From Rugalucina vietnamica (taxonomy: Eukaryota; Mollusca; Bivalvia; Lucinida; Lucinidae): a DNA stretch of 64,000 nt. Shown here in pieces: positions 46,289 to 57,462 of the stretch (its first letter is position 1; every line of letters begins with the position of its first letter). The stretch lies in assembly GCA_964017185.1 (NCBI GenBank), contig OZ024884.1, positions 14,051,548 through 14,115,547 on the forward strand, written 5' to 3'. The notes beneath the pieces were generated by a model. The model ran no database searches and was not told the DNA's origin. It saw nothing but the letters and a program-made list of their open reading frames with translations. Position numbers and translations under genes: made by a program.

Positions 46289-47386
46289 TGGAATCTGGTG
46301 TAAGCCAATCTGGTTTAGTCAACAAAATCTTGAAGAACTTTAAACTCGGAATCTGGTGTAAGCCAATCTGGTTGATATTTTCTTTTAATTCTTATCACAT
46401 TATTATAAAACATTATCATAACAATTATTTGATACGCATTTCAGCTCTCTGTGATTTTTGGTTGCTGAGATATCTGTAATTTTGTCGGTATACCCCCTTC
46501 CTTTATCTGTTAGTTTTTCTAACATCTCAACTTCTCTTTAATACTTGAGCATTAAGATAGCCAGTTAGCTTTTATGTGTTATTGCATGGTTATAGAACAT
46601 TGTCATAGCATTCATTTAATACCAATTTAAGCTCTCTAGAATTTTTGGTTGCTGAGATAAAAGCTATTTTCCTGGTATACTCCATTTTTTCTAATATAAA
46701 GTTCTCAATAATATTCTCAATAATATTCGGACACCAGGAAAGTCAGCTTGATATTTATATCTTATTACGTGGTTATACAAACATTGCCAAAGCAATCGTT
46801 TGATACCTATTTCAGCTCTCTAGGTCTATCAGTAGCCAAGATACATGTGGTGATATAGATGTACCACATTAATTCCTCTGCTTATTAGGGATGGAAGGTG
46901 AACACTCTGTGACTTTACATGACACAAATGGGCATTAAAGTGATCTTCTGACCAAACTGGCACCTATGAGCATTTGTTCTAAGGGTGCAAGGTACATCCT
47001 ATAACCCACCCAAACCCTTCAAATGGCAATAGAGTTTCCCTTTGTCACTCTTGGTTTTTCATCATTTTCATTGATATTCATGAAAATGCAAATGAGATAA
47101 TTTTCAGATAACGGTCCATGGCGTCAACAAATGTGTCAAACAGTATTATTGGTACAATAACAATGTGCCACAATGATAGTTTAGGCCTGAAATTAGTTTT
47201 TATGGGGATAATTGATTTTTAATTGCTTCTTTTTTCATTTTAATGTTTTAATGGAAATTAATGAATATGCAAATTAAATATTTTCAATAAATTATCATTA
47301 GATGAAAGGAGTATGTCTAAGCATTAAAATGAGACCAAGTTCAATGGTCTAGAATAAGAAACAAGTGAGATATCTTCAATTTTCTA

Positions 47387-48355
47387 CAGCTCCGTTTCAT
47401 AAGTTTAGTACATACCGATTTGTTCCATAAGTAATGGCATAGCAGTACCCGTACTTGAAGCTTGGCCAAATTTTATTGGGTGTTTGCAGATTTGAACGGA
47501 TTTTGTTAAGTCAATCCTAATACATAGAATTAGTCACTGATTGTAACAATTTAGATTTTGATCGATTTATAAATAGTTAATAACACATAGAATATGATAA
47601 ACGAAATAACATAACTTCTGTGACACAAATATCAATGTTGACATTGATTTCTCACATTACAGGACAGTTTGAACTAAAAATTTATTATTCCAATAAAACG
47701 ACAGAGTGTCCAGGAGACTACACCTTACATAATATTAGGTCTACCCTTTGTACAGTCGAGGTTACTGAAGCTTGAAATCGTGCATCCTACTGGACTGCCT
47801 TACCTTGTTTGAACTGTCGCTTCGCCATTTTGTGTCCCCGGCTTTCTTTGGATCAAATGTTTGGCCAGTGTTATTTGCAAAAAAACAAACGGTTGTATAT
47901 GTAATCATGTATCAAACGCTGACTGATTGTAGAATTTGGTGTACCACGGCTATTTGGGTGCAATATTTCAAGCTTCAATAAACTTGAATATACACCGGGT
48001 AGACAAAATATTATGTAAGGTGTAGTATGCCAGGTGATATGCCAATTTAACGATATAATCTGTTTTTGGTTAAAAGTTTCTTGAAGTGTATAAAATCAAT
48101 GTTAAAGTTGATATTTGTATCCCTGAAGTTATGATATTTTGGTTGTCATTTTAATGTGTTTCTATTGATAAATCAATCGATTAAAATCTAACATGTGACA
48201 ATCAGTGTATAGTTTTATGTCTTAAGTCTGACATAACGAAATCCGTTTAAATCTGCAAACATCCAATAATATTTGGCCAAGCGTCAAGTACGGGCACTGC
48301 AATGCCATTACTTATGAAACAAATCGGTATGTACTAAACTTATGAAACGGAGCTG
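47387..48355. mobile_element. 969-bp inverted-repeat element flanked by TA
   Basis: Ends CAGCTCCGTTTCATAAGTTT and AAACTTATGAAACGGAGCTG are perfect inverse complements. Arms extend about 300-390 bp (AATTTTATTGG / CCAATAATATT, GCAGATTT / AAATCTGC, ACACCTTACATAATATT / AATATTATGTAAGGTGT). TA on both sides (47385-47386, 48356-48357) is compatible with Tc1/mariner-type insertion. No transposase. Confidence 0.82.
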
Positions 48356-48529
48356 TATATGTACCCCCATTATTAAAACACAAAAATTGAATATTTAGAG
48401 TAATATAATAAAACTTAGCGTAAAACGCAAACGCTTCGACTTCCAGTTGACAGAAAACAGAATTTTTCAATGTACTTTTAGAAAATCATAGTGTAGATTT
48501 TTCCCCATGGGGGAAGGGGGTGTGGGTAG

Positions 48530-49210
48530 CTAGACGACTAGGAGGTCCGATGCCATGGAACCTAAAGTGTATGAAGTATGAATGCTTTATGATAAGTTGT
48601 TGTCAAGATATGGGCTCTTTGTAAAAGTTACATAGCAGTACATCCATTTTTACGGTGTTCTAGTGTTTAACCTCTAGCCCCATCCCCAGGCATGGACCCA
48701 GGGATCCGATGCCATGAAATGAAACTCAGCCCCCACAAGGTATCTATGGTCCAAGTATGAAAGCCCTCTTATTAAAGGTTTTCAAGATAAAGACTTCTTG
48801 AATACTATAATCAAAGAAAAGCCATTATTAATGGTGTTCTAGATTTTAACCTCTAGTCCCACCCCATGACATGGACCCAGGGATCCGATACCATGGAATG
48901 AAAGCCCATCCCACAGGGTATCAATTTCCCAATTATCCATGCTTTCTGGTGAGTGGTTGTCAAGATCTGGACTTCTAGAAAACCATACCACAGAAAAGCC
49001 ATTTTTGAAGGTGATCTAGATTTTAACATCCAGCTCCGCCCCCTGGCCTGGAAACAGGGGCCCGATGCCATGGAATGACTGACCCTACAGGGTATATATG
49101 GTCCAAGTATGAATGATTTCTGATAAGTCGTTGTAAAGATATGGACTTCTAGAAAACTATACCGCAAGTGTGAAGCGCACGCGCACGGTAATGTGGACAA
49201 CCGGAGTGAC
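48530..49210. repeat. 180-bp tandem array, diverged copy
   Basis: Three to four units of the 35560-36335 array, ending CGCAAGTGTGAAGCGCACGC. The left part of this array lies at 42960-43010; the 5.5-kb foldback is inserted between the two. Confidence 0.9.
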
Positions 49211-49381
49211 TAGAGGCAAAAACATCCCCAGATCTGAAAGTTTTATATAAAGAGTAAAACTTTATCCTCATATAATTTTCTATATTCAATTTCAATAACA
49301 TGTTTCGAGTAGCTGAAGTAAAATAGTTGAACATTTTATACATTAAAATTGTGAACGAAGGTAATAATAATTATTGCATAC

Positions 49382-49507
49382 CTCAAGGCGTTTCTTGCAA
49401 TGAATATGCAACAAACCCGCCATAACATCAGCGCCCACTGGGTAACGTTCTCTGTCATAAATCCTCGCCACTTCTTTACTATCATAGTCCTTAAAGAACT
49501 GACTCAT
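49382..49507 (-). CDS. SAM-dependent methyltransferase, exon 1 (start codon)
   Basis: 126 nt, 42 residues, from ATG at 49505-49507 to donor CTTGAG/GTATGC (intron starts 49381). The start is the first ATG after an in-frame TAA near 49565. The peptide contains DYDSKEVARIYDRERYPVG, the N-terminal helix typical of small UbiE-like methyltransferases just before the SAM motif. Its phase-0 end joins exon 2 to give KKRLE-EIHILDAGCG. Total predicted protein 285 residues (42+77+166), within the usual family range. The join across 22,839 bp of intron is inferred from phase, family order and strand; no other candidate exon 1 is visible nearer. The region just upstream of the ATG is the end of palindromic element C (49524 onward), which carries a TATATA sequence. 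Confidence 0.8.
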
Positions 49508-49523
49508 TATATTTATCAATGTC

Positions 49524-49998
49524 TCTAACACACCTCGCCTATATAGCCAATGGTAAAAAACGTGTTATATTGTGCAACAAATTCACTGGGCGAATAAGCG
49601 TGACGTTACTTTGCGGCATTTGTGACGTCAGCTATCCCACAAAGCAGCGTTAGAAGGTGAAACGTCGTTTTAGCGCACAACAAACGTAATAAGTGTGTGT
49701 AAATACCAGCATTACAGTCAAATATTTGGCGGGATATCTGCAATGCAATGGTGGAAAGCTGAACGATATCGACGGTTTCAGCAACATTTATTCCGTTTAT
49801 TGTGTGTTAGAATCGAAATAGATCAGCTCAAGTGCGTGAATTGTTGAGTAATAATTCACTGTTTGTCGGTCAGTTGTAAGAAGATAAATCACTCGCGCTA
49901 CGCGCTCGTGATTTGATCTTCCTTACAACTGACCTCCAAACAGTGAATTATTACTCAACAATTCACTGCTAGAGCTGATCTATTTCTTAAATATAAGG
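49524..49998 (+). mobile_element. Palindromic element C, copy 1
   Basis: Starts TAACACACCTCGCCTATATA, about 17 bp upstream of the methyltransferase ATG. It contains GACGTCAGCTATCCCACAAA, a 130-bp hairpin (GAATTGTTGAGTAATAATTC with GCGCTACGCGC at the loop) and GAGCTGATCTATTTCTTA. The right terminal repeat is decayed. Confidence 0.85.
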
Positions 49999-50459
49999 CG
50001 TGTCAAGTTGACTATACCATCAAATATCATTTACATAAAACACCATATTACATGCATTTTACAAACTAAACACGCACAAGTTACAGTTTGATTACATTCA
50101 ACAATTTCAAAAGAATTAATCAATGTCGATTCCCTATTAGAATGCAGATCCAAAAATGCATACTACTTAGTGCCAACATTTGTTTTATAGTGCCTCTTCT
50201 AGATTAATGATAAATGTGACTTTGTTGTATAGCAATTAGAAAAAACTAATGACATTTACAATAGTAAAGTCTGTTCCTGGTGTCTGGTAATGGCCCATAG
50301 GGGTGTAACAAGGGAGCATATATCAGTTATTTTACAGGTAGCATCACAGCCAATCAAATTAATCATTGAATTTTTAGGAGCTGCTGGAGATGTTATCCCT
50401 TATGTGTCTAGACAAATATTGAGATAGCTACTATTTTTTTTTACTTTTATGGTCCACCA
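49999..50459. other. Anonymous sequence between element C and a foldback
   Basis: AT-rich; nothing recognised. Confidence 0.4.
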
Positions 50460-51140
50460 AGGCCTTTAAAGACGTAGTTCCTGAAGGAGCTATGTTGGTA
50501 CCACTGTTTATCTGGTTAAAGACCTATTTCCATGTCTATTGAGGGTCATTAGATAAGGAACAGGGCATTAGAAAACCTAGTGGCCTGACAATGACTCAGA
50601 ATACAGGTAAGGACCAAAACAGGAAAAATCAATATTGATTGCAGAGGGAGGCAGTTTTATTGCACAGGTTATCAGGGACGATAAAATCAATAAACAGTGG
50701 AACTACATGTATTATCCTTTAGGGGCCTCTTTATGGCCCCCTACAGAGATGTGATAATCACCTCATTATGACAGTCCTTTGATCTAAGGATCATATTGCA
50801 CCATTAGGGGTCATTAACCGAATAAACAGTGGTACCACTTTTAGCTTCTTCAGAAGTAGGTCTTTAATGACCCCTAATGATCTTTAGATCAAAAGTTGAG
50901 TTGATTATCATATCTCTACAGGGGGTAATAAAGAGGCCCCAAAAGGATAATACCTGTAGTTCCACTGTTTATTGGTTTTATGGTCCCTGATAACCTGTGC
51001 AATAACACTGCCAGCCTCTGCAATCAATATTGATTTTTCGTGTTATGTTCCCTACCTGTATTCTGAGTCATTGTCAGGCCACTAGGTTTTCTAGTACCCT
51101 GTCCCTTATCTAATGACACTCAATAGACAGGGAAATGTGT
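50460..51140. repeat. Two-level foldback, arms about 250 bp
   Basis: About 50535-50770 pairs with 50880-51135 (TGACAATGACTCAGAATACA / TGTATTCTGAGTCATTGTCA; AATCAATATTGATTGCAGAG / CTCTGCAATCAATATTGATT; TTGCACAGGTTATCAGGGAC / GTCCCTGATAACCTGTGCAA). In addition, 50460-50522 pairs with 50812-50872. Confidence 0.9.
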
Positions 51141-51274
51141 TTTTCTCCTGAATAGGTGGATTGATTTTAATGAAAGTTGGTATGAAGCTTGGGGACCTCA
51201 ATGTTACTTTTTACCTTGACTAAGGTCCTTTATCAATGACTAAAGGTGAACGTTCTCAGGACCATTGGTCCTCT

Positions 51275-51400
51275 GGTTCTTATTTTTGTTCCAAAACATA
51301 GATTGTGGGTGTTCGTTAGAACCACCTCACCTGGGCGGTTCTAACATGTACCCACAATCAATGATTTGAGCATGAACATTAAAAACATTATTTTTTTTTC
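51275..51400. repeat. Palindromic hairpin element, family H copy 3
   Basis: Diverged copy: CCAAAACATAGATTGTGGGT, GTTAGAACCACC, GGCGGTTCTAAC, ACCCACAATC. It lies between element C copies. Confidence 0.7.
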
Positions 51401-51471
51401 ATGTGAAATTCTAAATTTTTATGGCTGATATTGCCTGGGCAAGTTTTCGGAATGGGTTATTGTAACACACC

Positions 51472-51973
51472 TCGCCTATATAGCCAATGATAAAAAACGT
51501 GTTATATTTAAGAAATAGATCAGCTCTAGCAGTGAATTGTTGAGTAATAATTCACTGTTTGGAGGTCAGTTGTAAAGAAGATCAAATCACGAGCGCGTAG
51601 CGCGAGTGATTTATCTTCTTACAACTGACCGACAAACAGTGAATTATTACTCAACAATTCACGCACTTGAGCTGATCTATTTCGATTCTAACACACAATA
51701 AACGGAATAAATGTTGCTGAAACCGTCGATATCGTTCAGCTTTCCGCCATTGCATTGCAGATATCCCGCCAAATATTTGACTGTAATGCTGGTATTTACA
51801 CACACTTATTACGTTTGTTGTGCGCTAAAACGACGTTTCACCGTCTAACGCTGCTTTGTGGGATAGCTGACATCACAAATGCCGCAAAGTAACGTCACGC
51901 TTATTCGCCCAGTGAAATTGTTGCACAATATAACACGTTTTTTTACCATTGGCTATATAGGCGAGGTGTGTTA
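51472..51973 (-). mobile_element. Palindromic element C, copy 2 (inverted, both ends intact)
   Basis: TAACACACCTCGCCTATATA at the left and its complement TATATAGGCGAGGTGTGTTA at the right define about 45-bp terminal inverted repeats of a 502-bp element. The interior is the reverse complement of copy 1. Confidence 0.9.
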
Positions 51974-52220
51974 GAATGTGCAACAATTTCACTATGCGAA
52001 TAAACGTGATGTTACTTTGCGGCATTTGTGACGTCAGCTATCCCACAAAGCAGCGTTAGACGGTGAAACGTTTTAGCGCACAACAAACGTAATAAGTGTG
52101 TGTAAATACCAGCATTACAGTCAAATATTTGGCGGGATATCTGCAATACTGAACGATATCGACGGTTTCAGCAACATTTATTCCGTTTATTGTGTGTTAA
52201 AATCGAAATAGATCAGCTCA
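51974..52220 (+). mobile_element. Palindromic element C, copy 3 left part (interrupted by D)
   Basis: Matches about 49570-49830 of copy 1 up to GATCAGCTCA, where foldback D begins. It continues at 57289. Confidence 0.9.
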
Positions 52221-54829
52221 TAGTCCGAGATCCAAGGTCCAAATTTTTGGTTAACCCTACACGATCTTGGCCTTAAGGTTTGATGGCTTTTTTTGAAAGA
52301 TATATGATAGTAGTCTATGAAACAGGTCCGTGTATAAAAATTTAGGCCGGCGAAAGTCTTCAAAATGGCCGCCATCCAAGATGGCCGCCCAAATTAGGAT
52401 TTATACAGGCTTGAGTAAAAAGCGTTTTCATTTTAGATTTTGTTACATTTAAGTGCTTTCAGTGTAGATTTTCTATAAACTCAACATATGCTTGTGCATA
52501 TTTAGTTGAATTAACCCAGTTTTGATGTTCTCATGCGTTACATACGTTACTATATTAATGTTACTTGCGAGAAATGAAAATATTGACTATTTGTGTTTAT
52601 CTTAGTGCCATTATTCAAAGTTTTTGAAGTGTTTATGCAAAGTGTTCCTTAAAAGACTTGAGTAGCGTCTTGATAAAGCTTCTCTGGGTCGTTTATCTGC
52701 ATTTGGTGGTCAGCCTCCGGTCTTTTATTACATAAATCCAGGTTCACTCTTGATCACTTAACATTGTAAACTCACATATTTTTGGTAAACTCACATATTT
52801 TGGGTCTGATCATACATACAATCAATAGCTGTTGATGATTTGTTAATAAATTATATGGATTAGAACCGCTAACTCCATTTATATAATTTTGATACCCTCA
52901 AGACGTTCCTAACTGTTACATACGTTACCTTTTGTATAATATTTCCTACAAAATTAATATATTGACTATTCTTGTTTATTTTAATGTTATTCTCTAAAGT
53001 TTTTGAACTTTTTTTGTATTCAATGCATTAAAAGACATGAAAAAATATCTTTATTAAGTTTGTGTGCTTTATTTGCTCCATCCATCAGCGATGGGTCTTT
53101 AAACACATAAATCCCGGTTTAAACTTGACCCCTAAAATATTATACACTCACATATTTGAGGTCAAACACATTGATAAAACAGCTGATGAGGTTTTATAAA
53201 TTAAACATATGTAATAGAATTTTAACTCAAATGCTTTAGAGTCAAGATGTACCCATCTGTTACATACGTTTCTTTTCTAAGAAGCCTTTAACTCGATTTA
53301 CATAATTTTCATGTTCTGAAGATGTTGACAACTGTTACATTCGTCACTTTTCTTAAATGATATTTCCTACAAAATCAATATATTGACAACTGTTGTAAAT
53401 GGCGTTTATATGCTCTTAGGTTTTTGAATTGGTATTATATTGATTGCATTAAACGACATGGGAGACATTTTGATAAAGACATTTTGGATGCGATATTTGC
53501 TTTGACAGTCAGCAATGAGTCTTTAAACATATAAATCCGTGGTAAACTAGATCACTTACATATTGTAAACTCAAATAGTTCGGGTCGGAACACATACAGT
53601 GTAAATATATTTATATGAATCTTAAACTTGATATACACGTACATAATTTCAACATAATTTCATAGTTCTCTACGTGTACTCAACTGTTACATACGTTACT
53701 TTTCTATAATATTCTATACAAAAGCTCCATAGGGTCACTGAGAAGGCTTAAGTAGCCAAACATCCCCTTTCTCAATAATATGTTAACTGCTCTTAAAGGA
53801 TCTCAATTTTATTTTTAGTTGGAGAGGACTGTGTATAGAACTTTAGACTGGGAAAGTCCTAAAAATGGGGACAATTCATTTATATATGACTCACTGGATC
53901 AGATTTTACGGGAAAAGGGGTTTGTCTCCCATGAGTGTATTTTTGTTACCTATCTGATTCAATCATTTAAATGTTGATATGCTTAACCCACCATGTCACT
54001 TTCTTTTTTGAGTGGTATTGTCTGAAATGTATATCCAAACAGCAGATGATGATGATGAATAAAAAGATAAAATGTATAAATATGACATCATCCATAGTTC
54101 AGATTACCTTTTTTACCCTTTAAATATTTGGAGTATTAAGAACAGATAATATGTCAAGAAACATCTGAACATGCGTTCATTATTTCGTCCCTTCTGTGAA
54201 ACATTCTTTGATGTAGATAACGCTGATGCAAATATTCGATAGAGCACAAGTGTCTGGCTTTTACTGCCTGTTTGTGAAGGGACATCGAAGAGGAATAATG
54301 ACATATTTTTTTTTTTCTTTGAGCGTTTTCACTGCTTCCAAATGATCTAACTTTTATCATTTATTTGTTATTAGTGCAGCTGTGTTATATATTGCTTTGT
54401 TATGTTGCGGACATTAACGTTTCCCTGTACATGATCCATAATGTCAGTTATATTTTTCGGCCCCTTCAAATAAGAAAGAATATTCAAAATAAAAAATGTA
54501 CATTGAGAGCCATCTTCTAAACATTGTTTTAATTATCTGACCCAATTTAGGCATGTGTCTTTGATTTCGACTTCCTTTGTGTAAATTTTTGAACTTGCAG
54601 TGTATTTATCTGGCTATCATATACAATTTATAAAGGGTCACTGATGAGGGTTCATTATCTGAAATTGCGCAACATGGCCCATTACTTCACCCCTTTGAGT
54701 GTGTTCACTGTTTCCAATATTTTATTCATTGCCAGAAATTGTATAATGTACCCACACTTCTCCTTTTAATTGTTATGCCACTTCCAAAGAATATAAAGTA
54801 AAGGGGTCAAGGTACCGAAATCGTAATCC

Positions 54830-55265
54830 TAGCTCGTAAAAATCCATAATAACATTAACAAATACGATATATGTAGCCATACAGGCATGGATCCCCCAAT
54901 AACAGGAGGTGTGATTAGGTGTTTGCGAAGGGTGAGCATCACCTGCCCATTATAATGCACCCGCCATGTCCTTATGACTGATTACAAAGCCGAGAAAATG
55001 AATATCTGGTAAGAAACGAATGTCCAGTAATTGAAAGCCTTATTAATTGTTGCCAACTGGCATAAGGTCAGTCACAAGTTTAGACGCAGCCATGCTGTAG
55101 GGATCAACAAGGTCATGGTTTCTCCCATAGAACTTTTTAAGAGTTGACACAAGCTTGGTACTGCGATATCCCCATGACAACAATTTTGTGGTGAGTAATT
55201 TCCCCTATCAACAAAGTCTTCGTAGTTACAACAGGCTCTAGCATAGCGAACTAGCTGAGAGACAT
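54830..55265 (-). pseudogene. C-terminal fragment of a bivalve retroelement reverse-transcriptase-type ORF
   Basis: Minus strand: QLVRYARACCNYEDFVDRG, then after a one-base frameshift LLTTKLLSWGYRSTKLVSTL followed by KKFYGRNHDLVDPY and a TAA near 55044. From memory, this Q(L)RYARAC...KL...GY...L...KF.GR..DLV pattern ends reverse-transcriptase ORFs common in molluscan genomes; I cannot name the clade. The following 200 bp (to about 54850) resemble the 3' tail of the same elements (GGTGATGCTCACCCTTCGCA). Broken and partial, in the centre of foldback D. Confidence 0.65.
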
Positions 55266-55747
55266 TTAACGTTTAACTTAAAAGTTAATAATCTGATAAT
55301 GTTATAAATCTTTTGCAAAATTAATACAAGTTCAATTATAAAAAAGATAAATCATAAAATTACTATAAACAGTTTAAAAATGAACAAAAATGGTCAAACT
55401 CTTGATTTTATGGGGATATACTAATAAGAGTAACATATGTAACAGTTAAGAACATCTACATTGTGTTAATAAAGAAAAAAATACTATAACACGTAACATT
55501 ATATTCATAAATATATATAAAACAACAATATGTAATGTAAATAGTTAAGACCAAAGATTTTATGTGATTAATACAACTAGTAGCCTCAAGTAAAGGGGAA
55601 TGTTTGTTTTTAAACAACAGTTAATGAAAACAAAACCAGTTTGATCACCCAAATGTTTTATTTGTGTTGTGGGTTAACATGCCAGTCAAATAATGTTTGA
55701 GTATTTTGTTGACAGAGACATTTAACCAGATACCTTAAGCTTAACTA

Positions 55748-55990
55748 GCTTAACTCATATAAGCCTGGCGTCCCTTTTATGGGACATAGGCAAACAGAAT
55801 AGCCCAATATGTGACGTTGCAGAACGCGGCGTCCCATCTGGGGCTATTCTGTTTGCTTAAAGAATTTTCATCGAAAGTTGAATAGAATTTAAAAATTACA
55901 CCTGATGCCCCTAAGAACTGAATACTCACCAGAATGATAAAGATGGGAAAATGCATTCGTCAAATATGGGTTATGGAAATGTAACTCCGT
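55748..55990 (+). repeat. Dispersed hairpin element, family F copy 3
   Basis: Same start word as copy 2 (CATATAAGCCTGGCGTCCC) and the same hairpin. The tail reads through TTCATCGAAAG and GATGCCCCTAAG. Nested in the right arm of foldback D. Confidence 0.8.
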
Positions 55991-57288
55991 GCCAGCATGG
56001 GTCTAAACAAGGAGCACTCATTTGGGAGTGTGTTGCTATAATACTACACCAAACATGGTCTTCAAAACTACACAAATTTACTTTGATTAAAATTGTCACA
56101 ATCTTTTATAAAGAAAATATAATACAGGTTTTCATTAACAGAAATTGGGACCATTAAACAAACAAGATTAGGCAAATAATGATTTTATATGGGATTATAG
56201 GATATCCTATGACAAGTAACATATGTAACAGTTGTCAACATCTTGAGAACATAGAGAACATTCGAATATAATTGGGGGTAAATGTGCTACGACATTTGTA
56301 TTATAATTCATACAAAAAAATCAGTAGCTGTTGAAATTTTGTGTGTTTAGAACCCAAATGTATCCGTATTCAATGTTTAAGTGATCGAGATGAACCTTTA
56401 TTTATGCCTTCAAAAACATGCTGCTGACCAACAAAAGCAGAAAATAAATCACCAAAAAATTGCTATAACAAGACACCCCTCGTGTTTTGTAAAAATATTA
56501 ATGCAAAAATACACAAAACTTTAAAGAATAACACTAAAATATACAGTAACACTGAATATTATTATTTTGTAGCATGTAACATTAATGGTGTAACGAATGT
56601 AACATGTGAGAGCATCAAAATCGTGCTAAATCAAATTAATTTAAAAATGCAAATTTCTATTTTATGTTTTATTGATAAAACATAAGTAGCTGTTCAATTA
56701 ATGTGTTCAAACCCAAAATATGTGAATTTTTGATATTTTAGTGATCAAGTGTGAACCCGGATGTATGCGTTCAAAGACCCATTGTTGACTTAAATGTTAA
56801 GATTAAGTATCTAAAATTGCTTTATATAGATGTTCCTTATGTCTTTCACTGCACTAAATACAAAAACACACTTAAAACTTTAAATGATACCACTCAAAAA
56901 CAAACAGTAACAGCCAATCTATCATTTAATGGCAGATAGCGTTAAAAAGTAACGTATGTAACACATGAGAACATACAAACTGTGTTAAATAAACTTAATA
57001 TGCTTCAACACATGTATAGTTTATAGAAAACCAACACTGAATGCAGTTAAATGTAACAAAATCTAAAATGAAAAAGTTTATTACACAAACCTGTACAATT
57101 CCTAATTTTGGCGGCCATCTTGGATGGCGGCCATTTTGAAGACTTTCGCCGGCCTAAATTTTTATACACGGACCTGTTTCATAGACAACTATCATATATC
57201 TTTCAAAAAAAGCCATCAAACCTTAAGGCCAAGATCGTGTAGGGTAAACCAAAATTTTGACATCTCCTGGATTTTGGATCTCGGGCTA

Positions 57289-57462
57289 TCAAGTGCGTGA
57301 ATTGTTGAGTAATAATTCACTGTTTGTCGGTCAGTTGTAAGAAGATAAATCACTCGCGCTACGCGCTCGTGATTTGATCTTCTTTACAACTGACCTCCAA
57401 ACCGTGAATTATTACTCAACAATTCACTGCTAGAGCTGATCTATTTCTTAAAAATAGAATGA
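57289..57462 (+). mobile_element. Palindromic element C, copy 3 right part
   Basis: TCAAGTGCGTGAATTG resumes element C exactly where it stopped at 52220, through the hairpin to GATCTATTTCTTAAAA. Confidence 0.9.

Larger units (their letters stand above)
43780..46860. repeat. ~186-bp degenerate tandem satellite, about 14 units
   Basis: The word GCTGAGATAT recurs near 43876, 44062, 44241, 44423, 44610, 44797, 44992, 45178, 45353, 45785, 45950, 46465, 46652 and 46838. Each unit adds GATACCAATTTCAGCTCTCT, GGTATACCCC, TCTGTGATTTTTCTCT and a CAACAAGAAAGTCAG-like word. The longer gaps contain the SINE and the RT fragment. Confidence 0.93.
43015..48525. mobile_element. 5.5-kb foldback carrying a ~186-bp degenerate satellite (element A)
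   Basis: Inverted ends: about 43030-43180 pairs with 48365-48510 (GGAAGTGGAAGCG / CGCTTCGACTTCC; GTTTTATTATAT / ATATAATAAAAC), and 43190-43510 with 47030-47390 (ACCATTGAACTTG / CAAGTTCAATGGT; CATTTGCATATTCATG / CATGAATATGCAAAT-type). It is inserted in the 180-bp array. The interior is about 14 satellite units; nested are a SINE, a reverse-transcriptase fragment and a TA-flanked MITE. No transposase. Confidence 0.85.
26543..49381 (-). other. Methyltransferase intron 1 (22,839 bp, repeat-filled)
   Basis: Phase-0 GT-AG intron (GTATGC...TGTTTTAG). It contains the 21-bp minisatellite (26575-26802), degraded copies of the AGGTCA-array element, the CpG-rich TIR element (30985-31690), the 4.73-kb tandem duplication (33005-42458), the 5.5-kb satellite-bearing foldback (about 43015-48525) with nested SINE, retrotransposon fragment and TA-flanked MITE, and a further piece of the 180-bp array (48530-49210). 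No other coding exon was recognised in it. Confidence 0.7.
52221..57288. mobile_element. 5,068-bp foldback element D with tandem-repeat arms and 3-bp target duplication
   Basis: Ends TAGTCCGAGATCC / GGATCTCGGGCTA. The outer about 230 bp of each arm are near-identical inverse complements (GCCTTAAGGTTTGATGGC, TAGGCCGGCGAAAGTCTTCA, GGCGGCCATCTTGGATGG). Further in, both arms are built of about 340-380-bp degenerate tandem units marked by GTTACATACGTTAC (52541, 52918, 53259, 53333, 53689; complements at 55432, 56217, 56577, 56949). Target site TCA is duplicated at 52218-52220 and 57289-57291 within element C. The centre (about 53760-55430) has no transposase. Confidence 0.9.
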
